Part shown: positions 9,285-17,955 of the stretch, one piece after another
Numbering within the stretch: the stretch's first letter is position 1
How the letters are laid out: the number at the start of each line of letters is the position of its first letter
NCBI GenBank assembly: GCA_945938055.1
Contig: CAMEUH010000002.1
Span: 1 to 40,427 of the forward strand
DNA length: 40,427 bases
Direction of reading: 5' to 3'
Origin: an uncultured Eubacteriaceae bacterium
GTDB lineage: Bacteria > Bacillota > Clostridia > Lachnospirales > Lachnospiraceae
The notes under the pieces: generated by a model
The model's database searches: none
What the model saw: only the letters and a program-made list of their open reading frames with translations
What the model was told of the DNA's origin: nothing
Position numbers and translations under genes: made by a program

Positions 9285-10493
9285 TTACATTTTCGAGTCT
9301 AAAGATTTTCCTTTCTCAATGTGATTGAAATTAGGAAGATATTCCTGAATAATTTTTACAATATTTTCTTTTGATGTTTCTTCCTTTTCAAAGGAATTAT
9401 CAAGTTTTAATAAAAGCTGCATTAATGATTCTTTTTCCGGAACAGACTTATTAACAATAACGCCTAACGCATTAAATCTATTATTATCCACAGATTCCTC
9501 TGCTGTAAAGAACTCCTCATAATCCTTCTCTCCAGATGTATCGGATTTTGAATAATGCACCGGATATCCTTTACTCCCTGACCTTAAATTGATAGATTTT
9601 TCAATTGCGTCTTCGTCAGAATCACATTCCAATACTTCAAACCCATGTTCCTGTATAAGTTCGGTAGCAATTCTATCAAATGTCATCATCTGTGCCTTCT
9701 TAAGCTTTGGGAAAAAAATCTCCCTATTATTTCCAAGCATGCATGACAACATACAAATCTGACCACTCTCCTCAGGTGAAACAAAGTATCTCTTAACATC
9801 CATTGGTGCACCAATGGGTTGTAGTTTTGATATTCTTGCCAAAAAACCTGCCGGCAAAGAACCATTTGAAAATGCCACATTGGCAAAGCGTGCTGTCTTT
9901 ACCGGGAATTTATCTGAATACGAAAAAATCAAATCCTCCATAATTCGTTTACTTGCTCCCATAATATTTACCGGATTAGCAGCTTTATCTGTCGATACAC
10001 AAAAATATTCTTCTGGCGGAAATTCTACCAATAAATCGAGCAGCCTTTTTGCATGTAAAACATTATTTTTCAACAACGCTTCTACGGAATAGATATCCTT
10101 TTCCGAACGTACATGCTTATGGGCTGAAAAGTTTCCAATGATATCAAATCCTCCACGCTTTTGAAACATTTTTCTGAAAACATCTGAATTAAAGTCCATT
10201 GGATACGGAATATAATCCTCCGGGACATACATTCCCCTTATGCTTCTAATATCCCTGGTTAACTCAGCCAGTGCATTCTCATTTATATCCACAACTACAA
10301 GCGATGCAGGTCGAAAAGGAAGTATTGATTTAACAAACGAGGAACCTATGCTTCCTGCTCCTCCAATAACCAATACACTTTTTCCCTCTATTTTCTGCGT
10401 TAATTCCTTCTCATGTTGTTTTATATCGCTTAAAAACATACTTTGAGGTCTCTTAATTACTTTTTCATTTATAAACGTATCAAGATTAAACAT
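9285..10493 (-). CDS. legB: NDP-sugar 4,6-dehydratase-type SDR (polysaccharide biosynthesis protein; LegB-like)
   Basis: GKSVLVIGGAGSIGSSFVKSILPFRPASLVVVDINENAL, NFSAHKHVRSEKD, VSTDKAANPVNIMGASKRIME are CapD/LegB family motifs. Confidence 0.85.
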   Translation of the reverse strand: MFNLDTFINEKVIKRPQSMFLSDIKQHEKELTQKIEGKSVLVIGGAGSIGSSFVKSILPFRPASLVVVDINENALAELTRDIRSIRGMYVPEDYIPYPMDFNSDVFRKMFQKRGGFDIIGNFSAHKHVRSEKDIYSVEALLKNNVLHAKRLLDLLVEFPPEEYFCVSTDKAANPVNIMGASKRIMEDLIFSYSDKFPVKTARFANVAFSNGSLPAGFLARISKLQPIGAPMDVKRYFVSPEESGQICMLSCMLGNNREIFFPKLKKAQMMTFDRIATELIQEHGFEVLECDSDEDAIEKSINLRSGSKGYPVHYSKSDTSGEKDYEEFFTAEESVDNNRFNALGVIVNKSVPEKESLMQLLLKLDNSFEKEETSKENIVKIIQEYLPNFNHIEKGKSLDSKM

Positions 10494-10524
10494 AATTTCC
10501 TCACTTATATTTATTCAAAATATT

Positions 10525-11583
10525 TTAAATAATCTTCTTTAATGCCTCCAACAACACATCCATATCCTTTGTATCCAACGCTCCCAAATGTCCTACCCGA
10601 AACAGCTTTTCCTTCAATTCTCCACCATTAGGGCACACCCATATACCATAATCCCGTTCCAATGTTTCAAATATTTCATATGCTGATAATCCCTCTTCTA
10701 CCATAAGCGGAGTTACCGCATTGGACAATGAAGGAGAGGAAATCCTAAACGGCAGATCTTTTATTCCGTCCCGAAAATATGAAGCCAGTTCAGCAATCCG
10801 CTGATTTTCTGCCTCAATACCCTTTTCACACAAACTCTCCATCCTTGCATGTATCTGCAACAAGATACTTACAGCCGGTGTAAATGGTGTCTGTCCACGT
10901 TCCCCATTCTTTAACGCATCCGCAAGATTAAAATACATACTTGCAATCTTTCGGTGATAAACTCTGTTCACAGCATTCTCTGACAAGACTAAAATCGATA
11001 TTCCCGGCGGTACAGCAAGTGCTTTCTGTGACCCTGTTATCATAACATCAACATCCAACTCCGACATATTAAGTGGATCCGCAAGGAAAGCGCTGATTGC
11101 ATCTACTACCAGAAACAATTTATTCCTCTTGCAAAAGTCAGACACTAATTTCATGTCATACAGCTTTCCAATAGATGTCTCATTCATATTGATAAGAAAT
11201 CCCGTGTATCCTTGATTTTCATATGGTTGTAACATTTCTTCAGTAAGTTTACTTTCAAACGATACTATTATTTCAGTATATGGAATTTCATGAATCTCAC
11301 ATAATTGTGCAAATCGATGTCCAAAACTCCCTCCATTCACCACTAATACTTTATCCGATGAATCAAAAGAATTCATTACTGCTGCTTCCATTGCTCCCGT
11401 TCCGGAAGCTGTCAAAAACACTACCCTCGAACCTTCTGGTGCATATGTAAGCTTTTTCATCATTTCTTCATTTTCTAGCATTAACTTTGAAAAACTTTGA
11501 TTTCTAAAATATGGTGTTGGTTCTGCTCCAATATTCAGAACTTCTTTATATTCCTGTACCGGTCCTACTGTAAAATTCAACAT
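10525..11583 (-). CDS. Class V aminotransferase (alanine-glyoxylate / 2-aminoethylphosphonate-pyruvate transaminase-like)
   Basis: MLNFTVGPVQ...FLTASGTGAMEAAVMNSF...LVVDAISAFLADPLNMSELDVDVMITGSQKALAVPPGISILVLS. Start moved to 11583, preceded by an aggaag RBS. Confidence 0.85.
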   Translation of the reverse strand: MLNFTVGPVQEYKEVLNIGAEPTPYFRNQSFSKLMLENEEMMKKLTYAPEGSRVVFLTASGTGAMEAAVMNSFDSSDKVLVVNGGSFGHRFAQLCEIHEIPYTEIIVSFESKLTEEMLQPYENQGYTGFLINMNETSIGKLYDMKLVSDFCKRNKLFLVVDAISAFLADPLNMSELDVDVMITGSQKALAVPPGISILVLSENAVNRVYHRKIASMYFNLADALKNGERGQTPFTPAVSILLQIHARMESLCEKGIEAENQRIAELASYFRDGIKDLPFRISSPSLSNAVTPLMVEEGLSAYEIFETLERDYGIWVCPNGGELKEKLFRVGHLGALDTKDMDVLLEALKKII

Positions 11584-11617
11584 ATTATCACACTTCCTGC
11601 CGTAAACCAGCATAATC

Positions 11618-12448
11618 TTATTGATATTTTCCTAGATCAAAATCTACAATACCATGATTTTTAATTCGTTTTTCTACTGGAGGGACTTCCATATAATGAT
11701 CCCCAAATGTATATCTTAAATAACTATCATAGTCTTTGGGAGCATAAAATCGATATCCTTCAAATTCCAATTCCGTTAACTCTGTAAAATATTTTAATGG
11801 AAATCCGTTTGCATCCTCTATCCCATGCCAACCTATAATTCCCACTTTCGAACAATTGCTTTCCGTATATTCTGCTGCCATTTTTTCCGTTACAGAATAT
11901 ATTAATTTTTTTGGTATAATGCATGCCAAAGACCATGCAATTCTTCCTAACAGCGTTTCACTTGTATATCTGGCTGTCCTGGCATATAATACTTTTCTGC
12001 AGAACTTTGCTATCTTATTATGTCTTTTCCTTGTTTTTTCATTGTCCGGTATGCCATCACACGGAAAAATGTCAATAAAAATACCTCCATGCATTTTCAG
12101 ACGTTCCTGTCCTATTCGGACCGCTTTGGTTCCATTCATTCTGATTTTGCTATATAACCATGGATATCCCTTATCATTATTATAATTCTGAAATGTCATG
12201 TTAGAAGATAATTGACCTGACACTTTACAGAATTTTTCATACTCACTTCGCAACATTCGTACATCGATATCATCATCCCACGGAATAAAACCTTTATGTC
12301 TTACTGCTCCAAGTAAACTTCCACCTTCAATAATATATTTAATATTATTATCTCTGCATACCCGATCCAATTCTCTCAAGATCTGAAGTTGCACGGAATG
12401 CATTTTCTGTAATTCGGCATCTGTTAATTCTACTTGCTTTGTTTTCAT
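11618..12448 (-). CDS. LicD family phosphotransferase
   Basis: ILRELDRVCRDNNIKYIIEGGSLLGAVRHKGFIPWDDDIDVRMLRSEYEKF: LicD signature. Confidence 0.93.
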   Translation of the reverse strand: MKTKQVELTDAELQKMHSVQLQILRELDRVCRDNNIKYIIEGGSLLGAVRHKGFIPWDDDIDVRMLRSEYEKFCKVSGQLSSNMTFQNYNNDKGYPWLYSKIRMNGTKAVRIGQERLKMHGGIFIDIFPCDGIPDNEKTRKRHNKIAKFCRKVLYARTARYTSETLLGRIAWSLACIIPKKLIYSVTEKMAAEYTESNCSKVGIIGWHGIEDANGFPLKYFTELTELEFEGYRFYAPKDYDSYLRYTFGDHYMEVPPVEKRIKNHGIVDFDLGKYQ

Positions 12449-12468
12449 TTTTATTCCTCATGTCAAAA

Positions 12469-13230
12469 TTACTTTTTCCTTAATATTGCATACCAATGGC
12501 TTGTTTCCGATAATTCTTTTTTATCTAATTGTTCAAAATAACCTTCCTTGACAATATCGCATTCAGCAACTAATGGAGCAAGCATCTCCAGATATTCCTC
12601 TCTTGTGCGATAAATTGCATCATAATTATCATCAAGACTCTCTGACCAAATATGATTCAGAGTCAGTCTTTCTTTGACCCCTACGCTTTCCTCTATGTAA
12701 ATAATAGAACCTTGATTTACAATATTTCCTAAATTTCTGTAACATTCCCTCAAGTCACCGTCATTAATATACATTGACACTCCAGCAATAATAACCGTGT
12801 CAAATTTCTCATCTGTTATTGTAGGTGTTGAAAAAATATTTTGAAAATTACTATTTATAAACTTTGCCTTTGGCTCGTTCTCATAACGCTTTGATGCAGC
12901 TTTTGTCATTTCTAAAGAGAAATCCGTTCCAACATATCTTCCCCAAGTAGGTAAAACATTTTCAGCCCATCTTCCAATTCCGCATCCAATATCCAACACA
13001 CTATGTGTTTCCTTAACATTTAAGAAGTTTAATACATAATCCTTCTCAAACTCATGCCATTTCTTCGCATAATCCGGATTGTTGTCTCCCAAAAGCACTG
13101 TTGTATACTGACTTTTTTCACCATTCAGGTATTTTTTTGCTCGTCTATCATAGAATTCCTGAATATTGCTTCCGCTCACATCAACTTTCCTGGAATAGAT
13201 TCTATTTTGATTATCCATCACAATCTCCAT
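12469..13230 (-). CDS. Class I SAM-dependent methyltransferase
   Basis: VLDIGCGIGRWAENVLPTWGRYVGTDFSLEMTKAA motif I/II. Confidence 0.88.
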   Translation of the reverse strand: MEIVMDNQNRIYSRKVDVSGSNIQEFYDRRAKKYLNGEKSQYTTVLLGDNNPDYAKKWHEFEKDYVLNFLNVKETHSVLDIGCGIGRWAENVLPTWGRYVGTDFSLEMTKAASKRYENEPKAKFINSNFQNIFSTPTITDEKFDTVIIAGVSMYINDGDLRECYRNLGNIVNQGSIIYIEESVGVKERLTLNHIWSESLDDNYDAIYRTREEYLEMLAPLVAECDIVKEGYFEQLDKKELSETSHWYAILRKK

Positions 13231-13277
13231 TCAACACAATGTATTTTAAAATTATATCGACATTTTCAATCAATATA

Positions 13278-13517
13278 TTAACATTCAATTACTCCAACAC
13301 CTTTTTTGATTAAACGATCCCTGTATACACTGAAATTTGCAGAACTTTTCTCCGTTAATATTACCGTCTTTCCTGCACCTCTAACACCAGTTACCATGCA
13401 TACCTGATAGGGTGGATTTTCATCAGAAAAATTGTCAATAATTTCATTTTTCTGCATTACCCTTTCTATATAGTTAATTGGTGATTTTCCAAAGGCTAAA
13501 GTAGATGGATTCTTCAT
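13278..13517 (-). pseudogene. AAA-family ATPase remnant: N-terminal P-loop segment joined to a C-terminal-like segment
   Basis: MKNPSTLAFGKSPINYIERVMQKNEIIDNFSDENPPYQVCMVTGVRGAGKTVILTEK (Walker A GVRGAGKT) runs straight into SSANFSVYRDRLIKKGVGVIEC and a stop; only 79 aa, with no Walker B or core. Confidence 0.6.
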
Positions 13518-13525
13518 TCTGCTCC

Positions 13526-13570
13526 TTTATAACTTTTTATAACTCCAAAATATTTTTATAACTTTTTATA
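13526..13570. repeat. Direct repeat TTTATAACTTTTTATA x2 upstream of the ATPase remnant
   Basis: Identical 16-mers at 13526-13541 and 13555-13570. Confidence 0.7.
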
Positions 13571-13615
13571 TTTCTTTTCAACTCTTTTTTCAATGTCCTA
13601 ATGAGCACCTACAAC

Positions 13616-14965
13616 TTATATAATCCCTCTTTTTCTGACAAATTCTTCCGTTATCCCTGTTATCGCAATGGACTCTCCTGCAGTCAGTTTGTAACTCTGT
13701 TCTCCAATTCCATGAATTTTAGCCATAAATTCACTAATTTCATAGCGCAATCCATCGCCAATAAATTTAGGTTCATAATGCTCAATGACCGTCTCATCTT
13801 CATAACGTACATCAAATTTTTCAGTCAGCCACCAAGGCGACTGTGCAATCACATATCCTTTAGCTCCTGCAACCACCAATTGCCCCTCTGACTTTACTGC
13901 CATACCAACTTTAGCTGTTGCCATAGCATTTTTATAACGAATCTGAATCTTTGTGTAATCATCGGTTCCAAGTTCATTGTCAATACTGTCAAATGTAACC
14001 GATTCATAATCCTTACCTAATATCTTAATAATTGGCATAAGTGCATTTCCACCATATTCAAGAAATGCCCCACCATATTTTGAATCCATTCGTTCTCTGG
14101 AATTAATTTCTGCAATACGCGTAAAGCAAGCCTCAACATCCTTAATTTCTCCAATTTTTCCACTTTGAACCACATTGAGTAGTTGTTGAAACCCTGGACA
14201 ATATGCCGCCTTAATTGCTTCCATCAAAACTACATTTTTTTTCGAAGCAAGCTCATACAATTCCTCACTTTCACTTTTTGTAAAAGCAAGTGGCTTCTCA
14301 CACAAAACATGTTTGCCCGCATTTAATGCTTTTTGGGCATACTCATAATGTGTCTCATGGGTAGAAGCAATATAAACGGCATCTACCCCCTGAAGAAACT
14401 CCTCATAATCCTCTGTTAGGACAACCACTTCATATTCCGCACAGTTTTTCTGAAAGTTTTTCACACTCTCCAGATCTGGATTATAAGCACTGATTACAGC
14501 CATACCACTAGCGTACCTTGCCTCCGCCAGAAAACGTTGTGCAATACGTCCTGTCCCCACAAGTCCCACTTTAGTAATATTAAATGCACTACCTCGAAGC
14601 ATTGTCGATGAAATATTGGGCGTTCTTTCAAGATAAGTTACTTTACAAAAAGCATTCAAATAATCAAATGTGCCTACCCAGTCTGAACCAACTGTAAATA
14701 TATCAACACTATACTTCTGAATGTCTTCAATCTTTTGCCCTTCATGATCCTCTACAATAATCATGTCGGCAAGCCCGGTATTTTTAACATTCTCAATCCT
14801 CTTCACAACAGGATCAATCACATTTAACTTCCCCCTTGCCTCATCAAAATGCTCCGTAGTAACACCGACAATCAGATAATCCCCTAACGCCTTTGCCCGT
14901 TCTAATAATTTATAGTGACCTTCATGAAATAAATCGAAGGTTCCGTATGTTATTACTTTTGTCAT
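13616..14965 (-). CDS. Fusion protein: TagD-like cytidylyltransferase + Gfo/Idh/MocA oxidoreductase
   Basis: N-terminus VITYGTFDLFHEGHYKLLERAKALGDYLIVGV (HxGH) and RTPNISSTMLR (ISST motif), then KVGLVGTGRIAQRFLAEARYASGMAVISAYNPD...HVLCEKPLAFT. Confidence 0.92.
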   Translation of the reverse strand: MTKVITYGTFDLFHEGHYKLLERAKALGDYLIVGVTTEHFDEARGKLNVIDPVVKRIENVKNTGLADMIIVEDHEGQKIEDIQKYSVDIFTVGSDWVGTFDYLNAFCKVTYLERTPNISSTMLRGSAFNITKVGLVGTGRIAQRFLAEARYASGMAVISAYNPDLESVKNFQKNCAEYEVVVLTEDYEEFLQGVDAVYIASTHETHYEYAQKALNAGKHVLCEKPLAFTKSESEELYELASKKNVVLMEAIKAAYCPGFQQLLNVVQSGKIGEIKDVEACFTRIAEINSRERMDSKYGGAFLEYGGNALMPIIKILGKDYESVTFDSIDNELGTDDYTKIQIRYKNAMATAKVGMAVKSEGQLVVAGAKGYVIAQSPWWLTEKFDVRYEDETVIEHYEPKFIGDGLRYEISEFMAKIHGIGEQSYKLTAGESIAITGITEEFVRKRGII

Positions 14966-15870
14966 AATAATCCGTGACTCCTTAGATATTCTTCCTGCTT
15001 TTTATAATATGGGTAATCGTGTGCTCTTCCTGCATTATAAGATGGTGTCATGTAATCACCGTATGTCTTTTTCAAAATTGCATCATATCCGCATGGTACC
15101 GATACTTCCATCTGTTCAAACGGCACCATTATCGTATCGCAAAACCATTCCTTGTTCAGATAATACTCCGGCTGATAACATATATTAGTGGGAAAATATG
15201 TTAATTGATCGCATTCCTCCTCATGAAATAATCCGGCAATCCTGTCAAGTAATAACCACAACTGGTTTTCTTCATTGACACCTCTGGTTATTTTGGTCTG
15301 GCATAACGACTCAATCTGTTCTAAATAGCCTTCTATCTCACCATTTTCAGTATATGTTTTATAATTCTTCGCCGCAGAATATACAACCGTATATAAATTT
15401 CTCTGAAGCTGTGCCTGCTCCCGGTCTCTTGGCACAAAATCAAGCGGTACAATATCAATCCCACATATGTAAGGGCATCCATAAAACCTTTTCCGCCGTT
15501 GCTCATCAAGTATAATCTGCCTGGTATTCATGACCGAGGTGGTAGGCTGACTGTGAGTCGGATCCGCATAAGAGCTGCTGTTGTAATATCCCTCTGGAAG
15601 TTCATCCGAAAGAATCCTCATCAATGTCTGATAGTCCTTACGTTTCATGGCAATATCAATGTCATCATCCCACGGAATGAACCCTTTATGCCTTATGGCT
15701 CCCAGAAGGGTTCCCCAGTGTGCATAATAGGTAAGTCCATAATCCGTACATATGCGGTGGATTTCCTGCAGTACTTCCATCTCAACCGCCCATACTCTCT
15801 TCATCATTTCCGATACGGTAAACCCACATCTTATCTCTTCTTTAAAAAAATCCTCATTGATTGCAAGCAT
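14962..15870 (-). CDS. LicD family phosphotransferase (second copy)
   Basis: VLQEIHRICTDYGLTYYAHWGTLLGAIRHKGFIPWDDDIDIAMKRKDYQTL. Start set at MLAINEDFF (15870) with an aaggat RBS, just after the upstream GT2 stop; 4-bp overlap with the fusion gene. Confidence 0.9.
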   Translation of the reverse strand: MLAINEDFFKEEIRCGFTVSEMMKRVWAVEMEVLQEIHRICTDYGLTYYAHWGTLLGAIRHKGFIPWDDDIDIAMKRKDYQTLMRILSDELPEGYYNSSSYADPTHSQPTTSVMNTRQIILDEQRRKRFYGCPYICGIDIVPLDFVPRDREQAQLQRNLYTVVYSAAKNYKTYTENGEIEGYLEQIESLCQTKITRGVNEENQLWLLLDRIAGLFHEEECDQLTYFPTNICYQPEYYLNKEWFCDTIMVPFEQMEVSVPCGYDAILKKTYGDYMTPSYNAGRAHDYPYYKKQEEYLRSHGLL

Positions 15871-15880
15871 ATTTTCATCC

Positions 15881-16897
15881 TTAAATGCACTTAATATAGT
15901 TTCTATATTTTTCCTCATCAAAGCCTTCTGCAATCGCGCGATATAGCGGCATCTGCTTTACCAGAATCGAGGAGTACGGTGAATATGTAATATCCTTCAC
16001 TTCTCTTAATGCCGTCTGGGTTAATGGCTGATACATGAAGTAATCCAGCGTTATGCCTCTTGCTTTTGCAAAATCCAGCGTTTCATATAAATACGTATGT
16101 AAAAAGTATAGCTTTATTTCCTCATAGAATGGTTCAAAATGCTCCGTTTTCTTCATAAATTCCCAGACCAGAAGCTGCACTGCTGCGTGCTCTAAAAGAG
16201 TCTCCTTTGCTTTCATGTCATTGCGCATGGTGCCATTATTATTCTGCCTGTATATGTACAATTTGTCTGGCATAACGGCAAATCGTTTCGCCGTATAAAG
16301 CAGTGGATACACAAATAACGGTTCTTCATATACTACATGTTCCGCATACTGTACTCCCGCTTTTTCAACAACTTCCCTTCGATACAGTTTATTCCAGCAT
16401 CCGTACGTCAATGTTTCGCTCAGTAACATTTTCTTTCTGTCCTCCGGCGAATCAATCTGTATGAATTCATCTTTTATCGGCTGTTTACTGTCCACAATAC
16501 CGATTTTGTCAAAATAATAGTCAAAACCAAATTGAACAATGTCTGCATCCAGTTTCTTTGCTTTTTCATATACTTTTTCAAAAATATCCAGAAGCACCCA
16601 GTCATCCGCATCAACAAAAGCGATATATTCACCGGAAGCATACTTTAACCCTTCATTTCTTGCTCCACCCTGTCTTCTGTTTTCAGGAAGATCGATTATG
16701 GCAACGGAATCCGGATAAGCTCTTTCAAATTCCATGAGCATTTCCCATGTTTTCCCCTCATCGGTAGATGCATCATTAACAAAAATAAGTTCTAATGCTT
16801 CCATCCCGATGGTTTGCTGGACCAGTGATAAGAAGCACTTCGGAAGCCATTTAGTTGCGTTAAAACATGGAATAATCACGCTAACCTTTTTATTCAT
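15881..16897 (-). CDS. Glycosyltransferase family 2
   Basis: KVSVIIPCFNATKWLPKCFLSLVQQT...IFVNDASTDEG...RRQGGARNEGLKYASGEYIAFVDADDW; aaggag RBS before the 16897 ATG. Confidence 0.92.
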   Translation of the reverse strand: MNKKVSVIIPCFNATKWLPKCFLSLVQQTIGMEALELIFVNDASTDEGKTWEMLMEFERAYPDSVAIIDLPENRRQGGARNEGLKYASGEYIAFVDADDWVLLDIFEKVYEKAKKLDADIVQFGFDYYFDKIGIVDSKQPIKDEFIQIDSPEDRKKMLLSETLTYGCWNKLYRREVVEKAGVQYAEHVVYEEPLFVYPLLYTAKRFAVMPDKLYIYRQNNNGTMRNDMKAKETLLEHAAVQLLVWEFMKKTEHFEPFYEEIKLYFLHTYLYETLDFAKARGITLDYFMYQPLTQTALREVKDITYSPYSSILVKQMPLYRAIAEGFDEEKYRNYIKCI

Positions 16898-16957
16898 ACA
16901 AATACTCCTTTTCACCAGTATTATATCACACCCCCTTTGATTCTTCCATTAAATATC

Positions 16958-17932
16958 TTAGTTCTTTGGTCCCTGCAAAATCATCATCAGTTTATCATTA
17001 ATGGCAATCAGCTGCTGCACCTTACTCTTTAATTCTCCATTTTCAGCCAGCAGACCGCTTATAAATGTTTCCAGACTGCCATCCATCATTAGCTTATACT
17101 GCATTTCCTCCAGCATCCTATGATAAAACGGCGTCATTTTGGCATAATCCCACCAGATTTGCTCAATGTCAAAATGGCAATTCTGTACATCCCATGGTTT
17201 ATCTCCTGCATAATGAATAATTGCTGTATTCTCCTTCACATACTGATAGCTAAGCTTCTGATTATGGGAAATCCTTGCAAATAAATCATATTTTGCATAA
17301 TCCACATATCCGATACGCTCCCAGTGTACATAATTCAGAATATCTTGATCCGGAGCCTCCATCTGATAATTCCACTCTTCAACAGCTTCCATATAGGTTC
17401 TGAAATTATGATTCTGCCGTATTTTCCCAATATTAAGAAGCATGACTCCCGCATTAAAGTACCGGTATCCCTGTTGCAGCATAGGACCAAACATCTCCCG
17501 CTGTTTCTCTCCAAAAGTATCAGGAGTTCTTTTTCCGTTGCTGTCATCCGCCGCAATAATTTCATATTCTCCGAAATCCATGTGATATAAATCGCAGATG
17601 GACTGATTGATAATTAAATCCACATCCAGATACAGTAATCGTTCCACACTCTCCGGCAATATGTCCATTAACATCAGTCTGTAATATGTTTCTATGCTCC
17701 ATTGCGTATTCCTTGGCAGTTTCACATCGAATTTACTTCCATCCACCTTTAAAGATATAATACTGATATCATACTGTTTTAAAGAATCTTCCAGAATCCG
17801 AATATCTTCTTCCTCTAGTTCACTATGCAGAAGATATGCATCAATATGTTCCCCATTATTGACACATAAGGAAGTCAGCATGACTCCCGTATAATATAAG
17901 TACTTTTTATTTAATGCCGTGGCAATATTCAT
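16958..17932 (-). CDS. Glycosyltransferase family 8
   Basis: MNIATALNKKYLYYTGVMLTSL...RLLYLDVDLIINQSICDLY (DxD)...YFNAGVMLLNI...IIHYAGDKPW. Confidence 0.92.
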   Translation of the reverse strand: MNIATALNKKYLYYTGVMLTSLCVNNGEHIDAYLLHSELEEEDIRILEDSLKQYDISIISLKVDGSKFDVKLPRNTQWSIETYYRLMLMDILPESVERLLYLDVDLIINQSICDLYHMDFGEYEIIAADDSNGKRTPDTFGEKQREMFGPMLQQGYRYFNAGVMLLNIGKIRQNHNFRTYMEAVEEWNYQMEAPDQDILNYVHWERIGYVDYAKYDLFARISHNQKLSYQYVKENTAIIHYAGDKPWDVQNCHFDIEQIWWDYAKMTPFYHRMLEEMQYKLMMDGSLETFISGLLAENGELKSKVQQLIAINDKLMMILQGPKN

Positions 17933-17955
17933 CTTTTTGCTCCTCGTATCCCTTT

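Noticed and set aside
9535-9560. TATCGG-type sigma-D -10 lookalike inside legB, and others at 23190 and 27977
   Set aside because: Inside coding sequence and lacking a properly spaced TAAA-like -35.
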